DNA of 64,000 nucleotides from Anaerobiospirillum sp. NML120449 (GTDB lineage: Bacteria > Pseudomonadota > Gammaproteobacteria > Enterobacterales > Succinivibrionaceae): NCBI RefSeq assembly GCF_023051105.1, contig NZ_JALKIL010000024.1:1-64000 (forward strand), in the 5' to 3' direction. Position 1 is the first letter of the stretch, and the number at the start of each line of letters is the position of its first letter. Positions 1-9,072 of this stretch are shown here, piece by piece. Both the position numbers and the translations under genes were made by a program. The notes below the pieces were generated by a model, which worked only from the letters and a program-made list of their open reading frames with translations, ran no database searches and was not told the origin of the DNA.

Positions 1-115
1 GATGAAGAGGGGCTACAATAGTAGTTTGTGTCAAAATGTCAAGATTATTTTAGGAAGATTTCCGATATTTAAGCTAAATTTCGTGGATTTCCTTAGCGAT
101 ATAATTATGTTAACA

Positions 116-826
116 CTACCTGTTCTGCATCGCACCTAGTGAAGCGCGCTCACCATCGTACAGACCGATGAGCTTGTCCATTGCAGTTATAATCTTTTCC
201 GACTCGCCTGCAGTTGAAAACTTAACCGTGACAACACCAGTAGCTGCGATATTTAAAGCATCAACATTACCATTACCAAGCTTGGAAAGAGCAAAATTCT
301 TCATGGTAAGGTCAATGGTATCACCACTGTTTGCGCCTACCTGGAAAGTAATTTTAGCGTCGTCACCGGCGGCATTCTGCTTACCCCACATAGCATTATC
401 CTGCTGGCCATTAAGAATGGTTTTGCCGCCAAAGGTGGTCTTGGTAACGATGCGCTGGACTTCGTTGAGCAGGGAGTTTGCTTCGGCGCTCAGTGCTTTG
501 CGATCATCAGCTGTGTTAGTACCGTTGTTGGACTGAACAGCCAGAGTACGGACCTTCTGCAGCATGTTGGTGATTTCATCCATAGCGCCTTCAGCTGTCT
601 GAGCAAAAGCTATTCCGTCAGCTGCATTACGGTTGCCCTGGTTAAGGCCATTTATCTGGGTGGTTAAACGGGAACTGATCTGAAGGCCGGCTGCGTCGTC
701 CTTTGCGGAGTTGATTCTTAAGCCAGAAGAGAGTCTTTGATAGGTTGTAGCCAATTGGTTCTGAACATTGTTCAGGTAGCGGCGACCATTAAGTGAGCTG
801 ATGTTTGTGTTGACGTAAACTGCCAT
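116..826 (-). CDS. fliC: Flagellin lacking its C-terminal D0 helix
   Basis: Flagellins polymerise into the external flagellar filament, and both terminal D0 helices are needed for packing. The 236-aa product has a textbook N-terminus (MAVYVNTNISSLNG, then QRLSSGLRINSAKDDAAGL) and the D1 helices, followed by a short variable region. It then reaches the start of the C-terminal conserved helix (ASLGAMQNR), where a TAG stop ends it. Normal flagellins continue for about 45 more residues, ending in a glutamine/leucine-rich helix. The 115 bp downstream encode nothing similar in any frame. Family membership is certain. Whether the protein still assembles is doubtful, so this may be a decayed or recombined copy. 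The ATG is preceded by GGGGT. No other flagellar gene is nearby. Confidence 0.9.
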   Translation of the reverse strand: MAVYVNTNISSLNGRRYLNNVQNQLATTYQRLSSGLRINSAKDDAAGLQISSRLTTQINGLNQGNRNAADGIAFAQTAEGAMDEITNMLQKVRTLAVQSNNGTNTADDRKALSAEANSLLNEVQRIVTKTTFGGKTILNGQQDNAMWGKQNAAGDDAKITFQVGANSGDTIDLTMKNFALSKLGNGNVDALNIAATGVVTVKFSTAGESEKIITAMDKLIGLYDGERASLGAMQNR

Positions 827-1203
827 AGTAAATACCCCATAGATCGCATGACGTTAAGTTCCAGGGGCAGGTGGCAATGCCAGTCTTGCGCCCTTTTTCT
901 CTCATTAATTTCTTAACGTCCCTCAGGTCTGGGTTTTTATGAGCATCAGTACTCAGCTTCTCGTGAATAATAAAGGCGTAACTACAATGTTTTGTAGAGC
1001 TTGCTAGATGCATACATGTCGATGTTTCGGTGCTGTAGCAAGTTTTCCTTTAATATTCGTTATTTATCATCTTTGTCTGGAGAAAATGCTTGTATGTAAG
1101 TGTTGTTATATAGAGCGACTGCTGATTGTGGGATTGTCTGCTGATGTTGGGGTTATCAGCTGTTATCGGTCGATATTGAGAGTATGGGGGGATGGCAGGC
1201 GGG
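827..1203. other. Flagellin upstream region, no gene seen
   Basis: This stretch is the leader of the flagellin gene and the spacer to the Panacea gene. No complete sigma-28 promoter (TAAA-N15-GCCGATAA) could be placed; only an imperfect TAAAGGAA...ACCGAAAC on the minus strand near 1025-1058. The short open frames have no ribosome-binding site or recognisable content. Confidence 0.4.
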
Positions 1204-1253
1204 AAAAATAACAGCCTCCGGCTGCTGCTGTTGTTTTGCAGCAGGCCGGAGGC
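1204..1253 (-). terminator. Rho-independent terminator of the Panacea gene
   Basis: Read on the minus strand, a 16-nt arm (GCCTCCGGCCTGCTGC) pairs with a near-perfect complement across a short A-rich loop and is followed by TTATTTTT. It lies about 60 bp past the stop of the Panacea-domain gene. Confidence 0.8.
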
Positions 1254-1313
1254 CTGGGAAGGATTTATTGCCATGTGGCAGGGCGTAAGGCAGGGACCAG
1301 GAGGCCCTTGCTG

Positions 1314-1841
1314 TTAGGCCCAGCGGCTGTCAGAGAATGCTGGCAGCGGGATTTCCATGGCTGGACCACTGTAGGCATCTGGATTGACTACGTGGTTGAT
1401 GAAATAGTTACGGATAAGCTCATCTTCCATGATAACGCCAAGGTTCTCGCCGTTGCCTGAGGCATCAGCCCATGGTGAGCCTGGGGCAGTCAGGAACTGA
1501 GTGAAAGCTTCCTGAGTAAATCCGGAGAAATTATCTACAGTCTGATCAATCACGTAAATGATGGCAGGCTGAGTAATTCTCTGCTCCAGAGGGCTCTGGG
1601 TATCAGTAAAGTTCAGCTGATGATGCATGTGATCGAAAAGAGCGCGAGGGAAGATTGGACCAGCTTCCCAGGTAATAGGACGCTCGTCGGTAAGGCGCAT
1701 GTCAAAGAGGGCCATGACGCTGCCATAACTGCAGAAAAGCAGGCGCTGAGCCTTGGCCTGATTGATAGGGTAGTTCTTAAGATAGCATCTCTTTATGATG
1801 TAGGTTAAGACCTGTGAGCTGCTGAAGAAAATCTCGCGCAT
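1314..1841 (-). CDS. Panacea (SocA/DUF4065) domain protein, orphan antitoxin-like
   Basis: The 175-aa product matches the Panacea domain (SocA/DUF4065). Visible features are a helix with a Leu-rich core (AQRLLFCSYGSVMAL), the diagnostic Trp-x-x-Gly-Pro (ITWEAGPIFPRALF), a central hydrophobic strand region, and a terminal Ser-Pro-Trp motif (APGSPWADA) followed by EDELIRNYF. Panacea domains serve as antitoxins for many unrelated toxins (the PanAT systems) and in SocA as a proteolytic adaptor. Here no short toxin ORF lies directly beside it: the flagellin is downstream and a gene-free stretch is upstream. It may be a solitary regulator or a system that lost its toxin. The ATG has a strong AGGAAGG site. 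The family call is firm, the role is not. Confidence 0.8.
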   Translation of the reverse strand: MREIFFSSSQVLTYIIKRCYLKNYPINQAKAQRLLFCSYGSVMALFDMRLTDERPITWEAGPIFPRALFDHMHHQLNFTDTQSPLEQRITQPAIIYVIDQTVDNFSGFTQEAFTQFLTAPGSPWADASGNGENLGVIMEDELIRNYFINHVVNPDAYSGPAMEIPLPAFSDSRWA

Positions 1842-2677
1842 AAAACCTTCCTAAAATACGCCCGGATAAATGGTACTGTCCGCCTCATAAGTGCATGGCA
1901 CGATACCATACTCTTCGGTAGGGGGATCTTCAGATAGTGCATATATTATGGTGATTTTTCAGGGAAAACAAGCAAAAACATGTCAGCTGGTGATATTGGT
2001 CATATTGCAACTAAGATACAGCATGACGTTGTTAATACCCCAAAAGAATGCCCACTGCGACGGTCATTTCCGCTAATACACAAAACAAAAGACCCGTAGT
2101 TATGTCCCGTGCCATGGGAGTGACTGGCTTTGCTCTGACAAGATGACAATGCAGTCTTCCCTGGAGGGTTGATATGCATACAGCAAGTAACGCGCCAGGT
2201 GTTGCCAGGTTGTTTATAAGCCCCATGGAACCGGCCTTTAAACGGCCTCAGTGTCACGATTATTCATGTTTATGGCTGAAAGTTGGATACTGATTTTGGT
2301 GGTTTGCCTGAATGTTGTCTGTTTGAAAATGACGTAAATCTGCAATACAAAGAGCTAAGTAAAGTTGCCTCAAACAGGCGGCTTTGCCCCAGACAGACAG
2401 CACGGTCAGTCACAGCTTTTTGTATTGTCAGCGTCTGAACTAATATGCTGCAGCGGCTGTAGCAAAGTGCATATACATGCGCGTTTGCATGACCATTTGA
2501 GTGTCCGGAGCATGCATTTGCTGGTCACGCATCAGCTGGACGTGCATTAGCAGGGCGTCATGCATTAGCGGTCGGCCGGGCGGCAGTGCTGCAGGGCTGG
2601 GCTGGGCTGAGGTGGCGGCTTACTGCTTTGTGCTGGTACAGTTTGCAGTTTTGTTCCTGGTGATACTTTCAGCTGGA
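1842..2677. other. 836-bp stretch without a recognisable gene
   Basis: All open frames here are under 90 codons, overlap each other, and lack a ribosome-binding site or recognisable protein features. A single CTAAGT hexamer occurs at 2355-2360 but without the second half-site found upstream of the BOF genes. No hairpin with a T-run was noted. Confidence 0.4.
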
Positions 2678-4438
2678 TTAAGGACGAATGAGCTCCTGGA
2701 TTTGAGCAAGGCGTTCGTCCTGGTCTTCAGAGCGCAGGCGCCAGCCTATGGCGCACAGGACAACGAGCAGTACTGCCAGAGGTATATTGCCAAAACGCAC
2801 GAATGGGGTCATTCCCGATGCCGGAGTAAAGGACATAATCAGGGAGCCCTCGATATTGGTCTCAAGACGCTCTCCAATACTTCCGTCAGACTCAATCAGC
2901 GCTGTAATGCCTGAGTTGGTGACACGAATCATTGGCTTTTGCATTTCCATGGATCGCATCTGGGCAATGGCCAGGTGCTCCTGAGGACCACGGGTATCGC
3001 CATACCATGAGTCATTGGAAATCATGATGATGCCATTGGTGTTCTCATCATGCAGTGAGCTCATGAGCTCAGGGAAAATGGATTCGTAGCACAGGGCTGG
3101 AATCAGATGAAGATTGTTACGCTCGATGTAAATCTGCTTCTGGTTGTACTCTCCACGGGTAAAACTCGACATTGGGAAGTTGAAGATTGAGCCGAGCTGC
3201 CTTGTGTACTTTTCAAAAGGAACAACCTCGCCAAAAGGCACCAGCTGACGCTTGTCGTAGTACTGGACCTGATCGATGTCATTGCTCTGACCAAGCAGGA
3301 ACATGGAGTTAAAGCTGTGCTGATCTTCAGTAACGCGCTGCATGCCGATAATCATTGAGGTTTCACTTTCATTAGCATAGCGGTTCATGTCGCGCAGCAG
3401 CGGACGTACCTGCTGGAAGTAGACAGGCATGGCTGATTCAGGCCAGACAATAATGTCGTTTTTGCCAAAGTGATCTACTGACAGAGAGATGTACTTGTCG
3501 ATGCTTGGCATGGTCTGGGACGGATCCCATTTAACAGCCTGAGGGATATTGCCCTGAATGGCGGCCACTTTAACTGGCTGTTCATCGGTGGTGTACTTAA
3601 CACCATGCAGGAAAATACCAAAGAAGAAGAGTACACCGGCTACAGGCAGGTAGATGTAGCGTCTTTCAATGGCCAGGGCCAGAGAGCCGGCGCAGATAAA
3701 GAGAATAAGGGTCAGACCGCGTACACCAATGAGCGGGACATAAGCTGTAAATGGGCCCTCAAGCACGGTGTAGCCAAAATACATCCATGGGAAGCCGGTA
3801 AAGAGCCAGCCTGCAATAAAGTCAGCAATGATAAGCGCTACAGGCAGGAAGCACAGCAGGAAGGCATTTTTGAAAAAGCGGTATTGCTGACCATCTTTCA
3901 TGGTCAGTACAGGGAAAAGGTAGTTCTGCGTAAAGCCCTGAGGGATCATGCTGCCACCCATGGCAGGCTCTGGCATTTCAACAGCGTCCTCGTCATCTTC
4001 AGGTTCTTCCTCGGGCTCCTCAGCCTTTGGCTGATATTTCTGAAATGCCAGACGGAAAGCAAACATGCCCATCAGAGCATGAAAAAGTGCCAGATAGGCA
4101 CCAAATAGACTTTCTACGCCAAAGGAGAGCAGATATGGCAGTCCGCCAAAGTCAGTCATGACGAAGTTAAGCCACTCAAGAGTGATGGTATTGAGGGCAC
4201 CAAAGTACATGAGCAGTGACCAGAAGACCTGCTTTCTGGTCTTAAGGCTGGCTACAAAGCAAAACTCAAAGGCCAGGGCTACCAGGCTAACCGGCCACAT
4301 GTTCCATGGGGCATAACCAAGGGTGGAGATAAGACCAAGGCACACTGAGGTTATGACCAGACCTGATTTTGAGTGCAGTACCTTCTGCCAGAATGAACGA
4401 TCGCTGAAGATTTGAAGCTTGACAAGCAGGGACGACAT
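2678..4438 (-). CDS. lnt: Apolipoprotein N-acyltransferase
   Basis: Lnt transfers an acyl chain from phospholipid to the N-terminal cysteine of apolipoproteins in the inner membrane, the last step of lipoprotein maturation. From the chosen ATG the product is 586 aa, against about 510 in E. coli. Membrane helices occupy roughly residues 25-130 and 190-280, the periplasmic nitrilase-like domain 290-545, and a last helix lies near the C-terminus. The catalytic triad is visible as Glu in WPESAMP (about 334), Lys in YDKRQLVPFGE (about 396) and Cys in ALCYESIFPE (about 450). The extra length is an acidic insert (KAEEPEEEPEDDEDAVE) at about 138-160, between membrane segments. An upstream in-frame ATG at 4507 was rejected because its leader is unlike Lnt. 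In E. coli lnt follows corC directly; here corC lies 8.6 kb away on the same strand. Confidence 0.95.
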   Translation of the reverse strand: MSSLLVKLQIFSDRSFWQKVLHSKSGLVITSVCLGLISTLGYAPWNMWPVSLVALAFEFCFVASLKTRKQVFWSLLMYFGALNTITLEWLNFVMTDFGGLPYLLSFGVESLFGAYLALFHALMGMFAFRLAFQKYQPKAEEPEEEPEDDEDAVEMPEPAMGGSMIPQGFTQNYLFPVLTMKDGQQYRFFKNAFLLCFLPVALIIADFIAGWLFTGFPWMYFGYTVLEGPFTAYVPLIGVRGLTLILFICAGSLALAIERRYIYLPVAGVLFFFGIFLHGVKYTTDEQPVKVAAIQGNIPQAVKWDPSQTMPSIDKYISLSVDHFGKNDIIVWPESAMPVYFQQVRPLLRDMNRYANESETSMIIGMQRVTEDQHSFNSMFLLGQSNDIDQVQYYDKRQLVPFGEVVPFEKYTRQLGSIFNFPMSSFTRGEYNQKQIYIERNNLHLIPALCYESIFPELMSSLHDENTNGIIMISNDSWYGDTRGPQEHLAIAQMRSMEMQKPMIRVTNSGITALIESDGSIGERLETNIEGSLIMSFTPASGMTPFVRFGNIPLAVLLVVLCAIGWRLRSEDQDERLAQIQELIRP

Positions 4439-5517
4439 GATCACCACCGAATTGAGCCAGATGACACACAAAAAGAGGTCGCTGCCGCATCCCCTGCATC
4501 CTTGCACTTATTTGAAGGCTCTCAGGCATGTGGCAGTAAAACCGGGAAAAAACGAAAGTGACATTCTAACAAAAGACCTGCAAATCCGCCTGTATTCCGA
4601 AAAATATGTCACTTATGCCCCTGTGCGGCGCAGCAGTAATGATGAAATCTGCGCGCAGCGTGGCCGCAGGTGGAGATTTTACCGGCATTGGCTGTTCTGA
4701 CGCCTCATTTTTTTATGCTCTCAAAGTTCATGGATCTCTGGCGCTACCGTTCCACGGTATGGTGCTTTTCTGAGGCAGGGTGGATGAGGTGATCTGCAGG
4801 GATTAGCTGTTTCATGGCATGCTGTGCAGGGCCGGGTATGAGAATAGGGGGGCAGGTGTGAGGCTGGCAGGTCTGTGGCCTGGGCACAGGCGGCAGCCTT
4901 TTGGGGGCGCTGTTTTTTGTGTGTGGAGGGATTGTCCGGCATTTGGCGGACTGTTCATGGATTATGTGGAGGTTATATACCTCGTAACTCCGTGTTTATC
5001 AGGATAGTGTCAGTTGTTATTGAAATGTGTCTATGGTCGGTATGGATATTACTGAGGTGCAATTGTGTTGGTGTAATGTTCTCTTTTTACGCTATAGCAT
5101 TTACATATGTGAGTGAAAAAGCTGATAAATAAGAGATCTTATCCAAACTAATGCATCAGCTGTCCGATCATATACAAGCGCAGTATGTAATAATACGCTA
5201 AATATTAAGGGGATACTCCTGCCTGCATTCTCCTTAGAAAGCCTGACTTTGCGTCTGATAAAACCATCGATGCCATAAGACTTGTCCAGCCTGTCCAGAT
5301 TTTTCTGGCTTTGCAGGGCCTTGTTATGGCTTTTTGTGCTTTGGGCCAGGATCAGAGCCTGTTGGGGAAGTGCAGGATTCATTTGTTCTTATAATCAGAA
5401 AGAAATGTCAGATCCACGTCCTGTGATGACTGCGCATTTATGTATGCTCATATTACGCTGCGTTGTTGAGTATTTTCATATGCACGGACCAGCTGACATG
5501 AAGTCAGGTTCATTTAC
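4439..5517. other. 1.1-kb divergent intergenic region between lnt and the methyltransferase
   Basis: This region must hold the lnt promoter (- strand) and the promoter of the methyltransferase gene (+ strand). Its second half is AT-rich. No open frame combines a good start with recognisable content, and no terminator-like hairpin was seen. Confidence 0.4.
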
Positions 5518-6936
5518 ATGGCCCAGTCCAGTCAGTACATCACTTTTGTAAATAACCATTCCTGTCCCTTATGCGGCTCACGCGATTATGTAGTTGGAGC
5601 TGAGCGCAGGGAAATATTGCAGTCAGTGCCTGTAAAGCCTGAGGAGCTCGATACTCAGGCTGTGGTCAGTTTTACACCGGCTTTGTGCAACAACTGCCAG
5701 CTTTCTTTTAACGAAACAGGAATCAGCGATGAAACCAGATCATGGATCTGGGGACGTTACAGGTTCTACAAGGCCTCATCCATGGGCGGAGCTAACTATC
5801 AGCCCTACATAGATGAGGTAAGAAAGCGCCTTGATAGCAAAAGTGCACGTGTGCTTGAGGTAGGTGGATATGACGGCTATCTGCTGCGCACCCTGAGTAA
5901 TGAGGGTTACACCAGTCTGACTCTGATTGACCCGGCTGTGGTTACTGACGGAATCGACCAGTGCCGCAACAGGGTAACAACCGTAAAAGGATTCTTCCCT
6001 GAAGATGAGCCTGTATATCGCATGCGCGTGGAAAGAGGTCGCTCATACTGTTGTGAATCCAAATGCCCGTCAGTCCTTGAAAATGGCGATATACATGGCC
6101 ACAGCTGCGAGCCTGGCAACAGTCATACCATGGCTGAAGGGCTTAGCCTGGATACGGTTGGACTTTACGATGTAGTCGCCTGTAAGGAAGTCCTCAGTGT
6201 TGTGCCTGACATCATGCACTTTGTAAAGGGACTTAACGCTGTGCTCAGGATGGGAGGCACCCTGGTGCTGACCACTCCGCCATTTAACAGTATGCATGCC
6301 ATGCAAATCTGGCACTTTAATGCCAATGCCATTGACTGGATTGTCTCCCGTTGTGGCTTTGAGCTTACAGAGCACAGGGTAACCTCTCAGGTAACTTACG
6401 AGATCTATGTCCTGACCAAGATTGCAGATGTGCTCTATGATGCTGAAGTTCATGATGCAGCGGATTTAATTAAGCCCCAGAGGAGTGAAAACTCCGGGGG
6501 ATACGAAGGAAAAGTTTTTTCGCGTCATATTCAAAAGCAGTGCATTGAGCAGCTCGCTCAGTCATCCACTGTTTCTGCCTCCGCAGCAGCCATGCTTAAT
6601 GAAAAGCTGCGTACTCACGCTGAGCTGGGGCATACCCTGGTCATCTACGGTACCGGTCTGCAGACTTTCAATATCCTGAGCTGCCTTGATAAGACCAGTG
6701 CCAGCATGGAGCTGTTACTGGTTAACTCTCTTAAAGACGACGAGGGATCTTTATTCATGCTTCCTGACGGGTCAGTCAAGGAAGTGCACTGGGCCGTTTC
6801 GGCCTTAAAAGACAGACATATTCCAGTTCTGATACTTGGAGTGCTGTCTCCACGTTTTATGGAAGAGATCACCGCAGTGTTGCATGAAATCAACTGCACC
6901 TGTGATGAACTTATTTCCATGCAGGATCTTATCTGA
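5518..6936 (+). CDS. Zinc-finger class I methyltransferase (Methyltransf_13/14-type, sugar or natural-product C-methyltransferase-like)
   Basis: The 472-aa product has the architecture of SAM-dependent C-methyltransferases acting on nucleotide sugars and natural products. An N-terminal zinc module comes first (CPLC at 16-19, CNNC at 57-60), then a Rossmann SAM site (LEVGGYDG at 113-120), then a C-terminal Rossmann-like domain opening with LVIYGTGLQTFN. Between SAM-fold strands at about 165-212 there is an unusual insert rich in Cys and His (CC at 178-179, C183, H193, H195, C197, H203), a possible second metal site. The start has only a weak AGG 12 nt upstream. It is followed on the same strand by an ATP-grasp enzyme 243 bp later, suggesting a two-gene modification pathway. 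The substrate is unknown. Confidence 0.75.
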   Translation: MAQSSQYITFVNNHSCPLCGSRDYVVGAERREILQSVPVKPEELDTQAVVSFTPALCNNCQLSFNETGISDETRSWIWGRYRFYKASSMGGANYQPYIDEVRKRLDSKSARVLEVGGYDGYLLRTLSNEGYTSLTLIDPAVVTDGIDQCRNRVTTVKGFFPEDEPVYRMRVERGRSYCCESKCPSVLENGDIHGHSCEPGNSHTMAEGLSLDTVGLYDVVACKEVLSVVPDIMHFVKGLNAVLRMGGTLVLTTPPFNSMHAMQIWHFNANAIDWIVSRCGFELTEHRVTSQVTYEIYVLTKIADVLYDAEVHDAADLIKPQRSENSGGYEGKVFSRHIQKQCIEQLAQSSTVSASAAAMLNEKLRTHAELGHTLVIYGTGLQTFNILSCLDKTSASMELLLVNSLKDDEGSLFMLPDGSVKEVHWAVSALKDRHIPVLILGVLSPRFMEEITAVLHEINCTCDELISMQDLI

Positions 6937-7179
6937 ACTGGTTAGCATTTTCCGATAACTATGCCTGCATGAGCCAGAGCTCAGTCTGCATATGACTGTA
7001 AGCCCTGTTGCGCAGCTGTGTATTAACAGTCATGGACAAAAAGCATAAGGAGTCTGCAGACATGATTTGCAGCATATCCATGAGCATTTCCGGAGTATGA
7101 CAGCCCATTACATCAGGCTGTTATATAACGCAGTCAGAAACCAGGTGCTCTGGCTCTGGCTGATATCAAAGGTAAAAAT

Positions 7180-8505
7180 ATGTCTTCTATCAGTATCACA
7201 GGCGGCTCACCTGTATCTGAGCCTGTAATTCTGACCCTGGGCGCAAGTGCCGAGGCTGTTCCTTTTCTTTCTCTGCTCATGGATGAGGGACTGTCAGTCG
7301 TATGCATGGATCGCAACCCGACGCTCCCTGAAGAGTTTACCGCCCGCCATAAAGGTCAGCTCAAATGTCTGGCCCGTGACTTTGGTGATATCGGTCAGGC
7401 TGAGCGTACCGTTGTCGAGGAGGGTATAACTCATACTCTGGCTCTGCCTGTTGGCCGTTCTCTTACCGCTATGGGTAGAATAAATGACCGCTTTGGTTTT
7501 GCAGGTCCGTCCTTTGCTGCCATTGACATCATGACTGACAAGCTGAGCTTTCATAATTTTCAGCTGGCCAACGGGCTTAATGACGCGGGCCATATTGTTA
7601 TTGAGTCAGGTACCAGAGAGGAAACTGTCTCACGCGTTGAGGAAATTGAGGCAGCCCTTGATTATCCTTTCATTGCCAAGCCAGTATGGGGATCAGGCTC
7701 TCAGGGTGTACGTGTCATCAAAAACAGAAATGATTTGCTTGCTTACGAGTTGCCTGAGCGTTTTGCCGGCTGCCGTCTGCTGCTTGAGAAAATGATTGGT
7801 GGCATTGAGTTTTCAACCAATGTGTTTGTTGATGAGAGCAGCCGCTGTCATATGATGGGCCTGTTCCGCAAGGAAATTACAGCTGCTCCGTACCGTCAGG
7901 AGTCATGCTATTTCAGTGACGAGTTCAGCAAACAAAGCGCTATCATCATCAATTACATGAACAGGATCTGCACTCTGCTCAAGCTCAGCAACTGCTTTAT
8001 CAATGCTGATGTAATTATTGATGGCAATAACAGACCATACATTGTGGATATATCCCCACGTCTTGGTGGCAACAATCTTCTGCGCCTGCTGCGTTTTAAT
8101 GGCAATAATCCGCTGAAAATCTTCAATCAGGCTGTGATCAGGGGGAGTAAGGATGTAGCTGTTAACACCAGTCAGAAAACAGCTGTGCTTCGTTTCTTCA
8201 ACTTCATCCGCAGCTTCTGCTATCACCAGCATACTGACGATTACAGTGCTGAGTTAACTGGCAGCTCATCTGCTGCTAAAGGTCAGATTCCAGGCAGTCT
8301 GTATAACGAGCGTGAGCGCCAGTGCATTGTAGAGATAGTCAACAGACTGGAGCCGGGTAAGATGTATGGCCCCATGTTCTCAGGCGCTGATACTGCAAGA
8401 GGCCACATCTTTGTCAGCCACGAAAGCATCCGTACCGCAGACGAGCTGACTGTGCGCTATCTCAACTGGCTTATCGACAGCTCCAGTGCCGTCGTAGCCT
8501 GCTGA
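7180..8505 (+). CDS. ATP-grasp domain protein (carboxylate-amine/thiol ligase type)
   Basis: ATP-grasp ligases activate a carboxylate as an acyl phosphate and join it to an amine or thiol. The 441-aa product starts with a Rossmann-like preATP-grasp domain (VILTLGASAEAVPFLSLL at 16-33). The ATP-grasp fold follows, with the phosphate-binding lysine and glycine-rich loop (FIAKPVWGSGSQGV at about 164-177), the EKMIGGIEFS strand, and a metal-binding C-terminal stretch (DVIIDGNNRPYIVDISPRLGG). It resembles stand-alone ligases of secondary metabolism and the carbamoyl-phosphate synthase large-chain family, but the substrate cannot be told. It has a good AAAGGT ribosome-binding site and a strong terminator just downstream. 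It probably works with the preceding methyltransferase. Confidence 0.8.
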   Translation: MSSISITGGSPVSEPVILTLGASAEAVPFLSLLMDEGLSVVCMDRNPTLPEEFTARHKGQLKCLARDFGDIGQAERTVVEEGITHTLALPVGRSLTAMGRINDRFGFAGPSFAAIDIMTDKLSFHNFQLANGLNDAGHIVIESGTREETVSRVEEIEAALDYPFIAKPVWGSGSQGVRVIKNRNDLLAYELPERFAGCRLLLEKMIGGIEFSTNVFVDESSRCHMMGLFRKEITAAPYRQESCYFSDEFSKQSAIIINYMNRICTLLKLSNCFINADVIIDGNNRPYIVDISPRLGGNNLLRLLRFNGNNPLKIFNQAVIRGSKDVAVNTSQKTAVLRFFNFIRSFCYHQHTDDYSAELTGSSSAAKGQIPGSLYNERERQCIVEIVNRLEPGKMYGPMFSGADTARGHIFVSHESIRTADELTVRYLNWLIDSSSAVVAC

Positions 8506-8537
8506 TTTCACAGCAGTGAAACATGCATGAAAAAAAT

Positions 8538-8561
8538 GGGGCCAGCAGGGCCCCTTTTTTT
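8538..8561 (+). terminator. Rho-independent terminator after the ATP-grasp gene
   Basis: GGGGCC pairs with GGCCCC across a short loop and is followed directly by seven T. It lies 32 bp after the ATP-grasp stop codon and closes the methyltransferase/ATP-grasp unit. Confidence 0.9.
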
Positions 8562-9072
8562 CTGTTGCGGCAACTGGCCAGCCATTAAAATCCTGTCCCG
8601 ACTGCCCGCCTCTGCCATACATAATACGGAACCTCTAACAGGCTCATCCGCCCCGTCTTTCCTGCAATAACGACCCCAGCCTCACCCGGTACTTTCAGTG
8701 CTTTCCTGTGGCCAGCAGGAATACTGTGCTCATTGCACTCAGAATATAGTCAACAGGTCCATTAACACGCTCTTACCGGCCTCACTGTGTCCAGATACTG
8801 TAACCGCATACTCAGAGTAATCTCTGGCCACACATGGTCTCAGTCTGCCTTGCTGATGATATTCCTTGCCATAATGTTTTGTAAAGCGTTGCATCTTTTG
8901 GAACGTGCGCTGCAGCCGGGGAAGTGCAAAGCAGTTCGCGTTTTCCTTTAAGCCGCTGCATACAGTATGGATGAGAGCTGTGTCAGCTCCAGGTGGCGCA
9001 ATTGCTGCAATTGCACTGCAACTTGCTAAAATGACCTCATATTTGTGCTTTACTCCGCAGGGTGAACTTTCA
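8562..9072. other. Intergenic stretch upstream of the low-complexity protein gene
   Basis: A 5' extension of the next gene's frame runs back to 8905, but the extra 56 residues look random and start without a ribosome-binding site, so they were not included. Nothing else was recognised. Confidence 0.35.

Noticed and set aside
168..536. Plus-strand ORF opposite the flagellin
   Set aside because: Antisense shadow of a clearly conserved gene.
1025..1058. Sigma-28-like promoter upstream of the flagellin
   Set aside because: TAAA and CCGA elements exist, but the spacing is about 2 nt too long and the -10 element is incomplete.
2355..2360. CTAAGT hexamer as a further regulator box
   Set aside because: No second half-site at 11-bp distance on either side and no -10 at the proper spacing.
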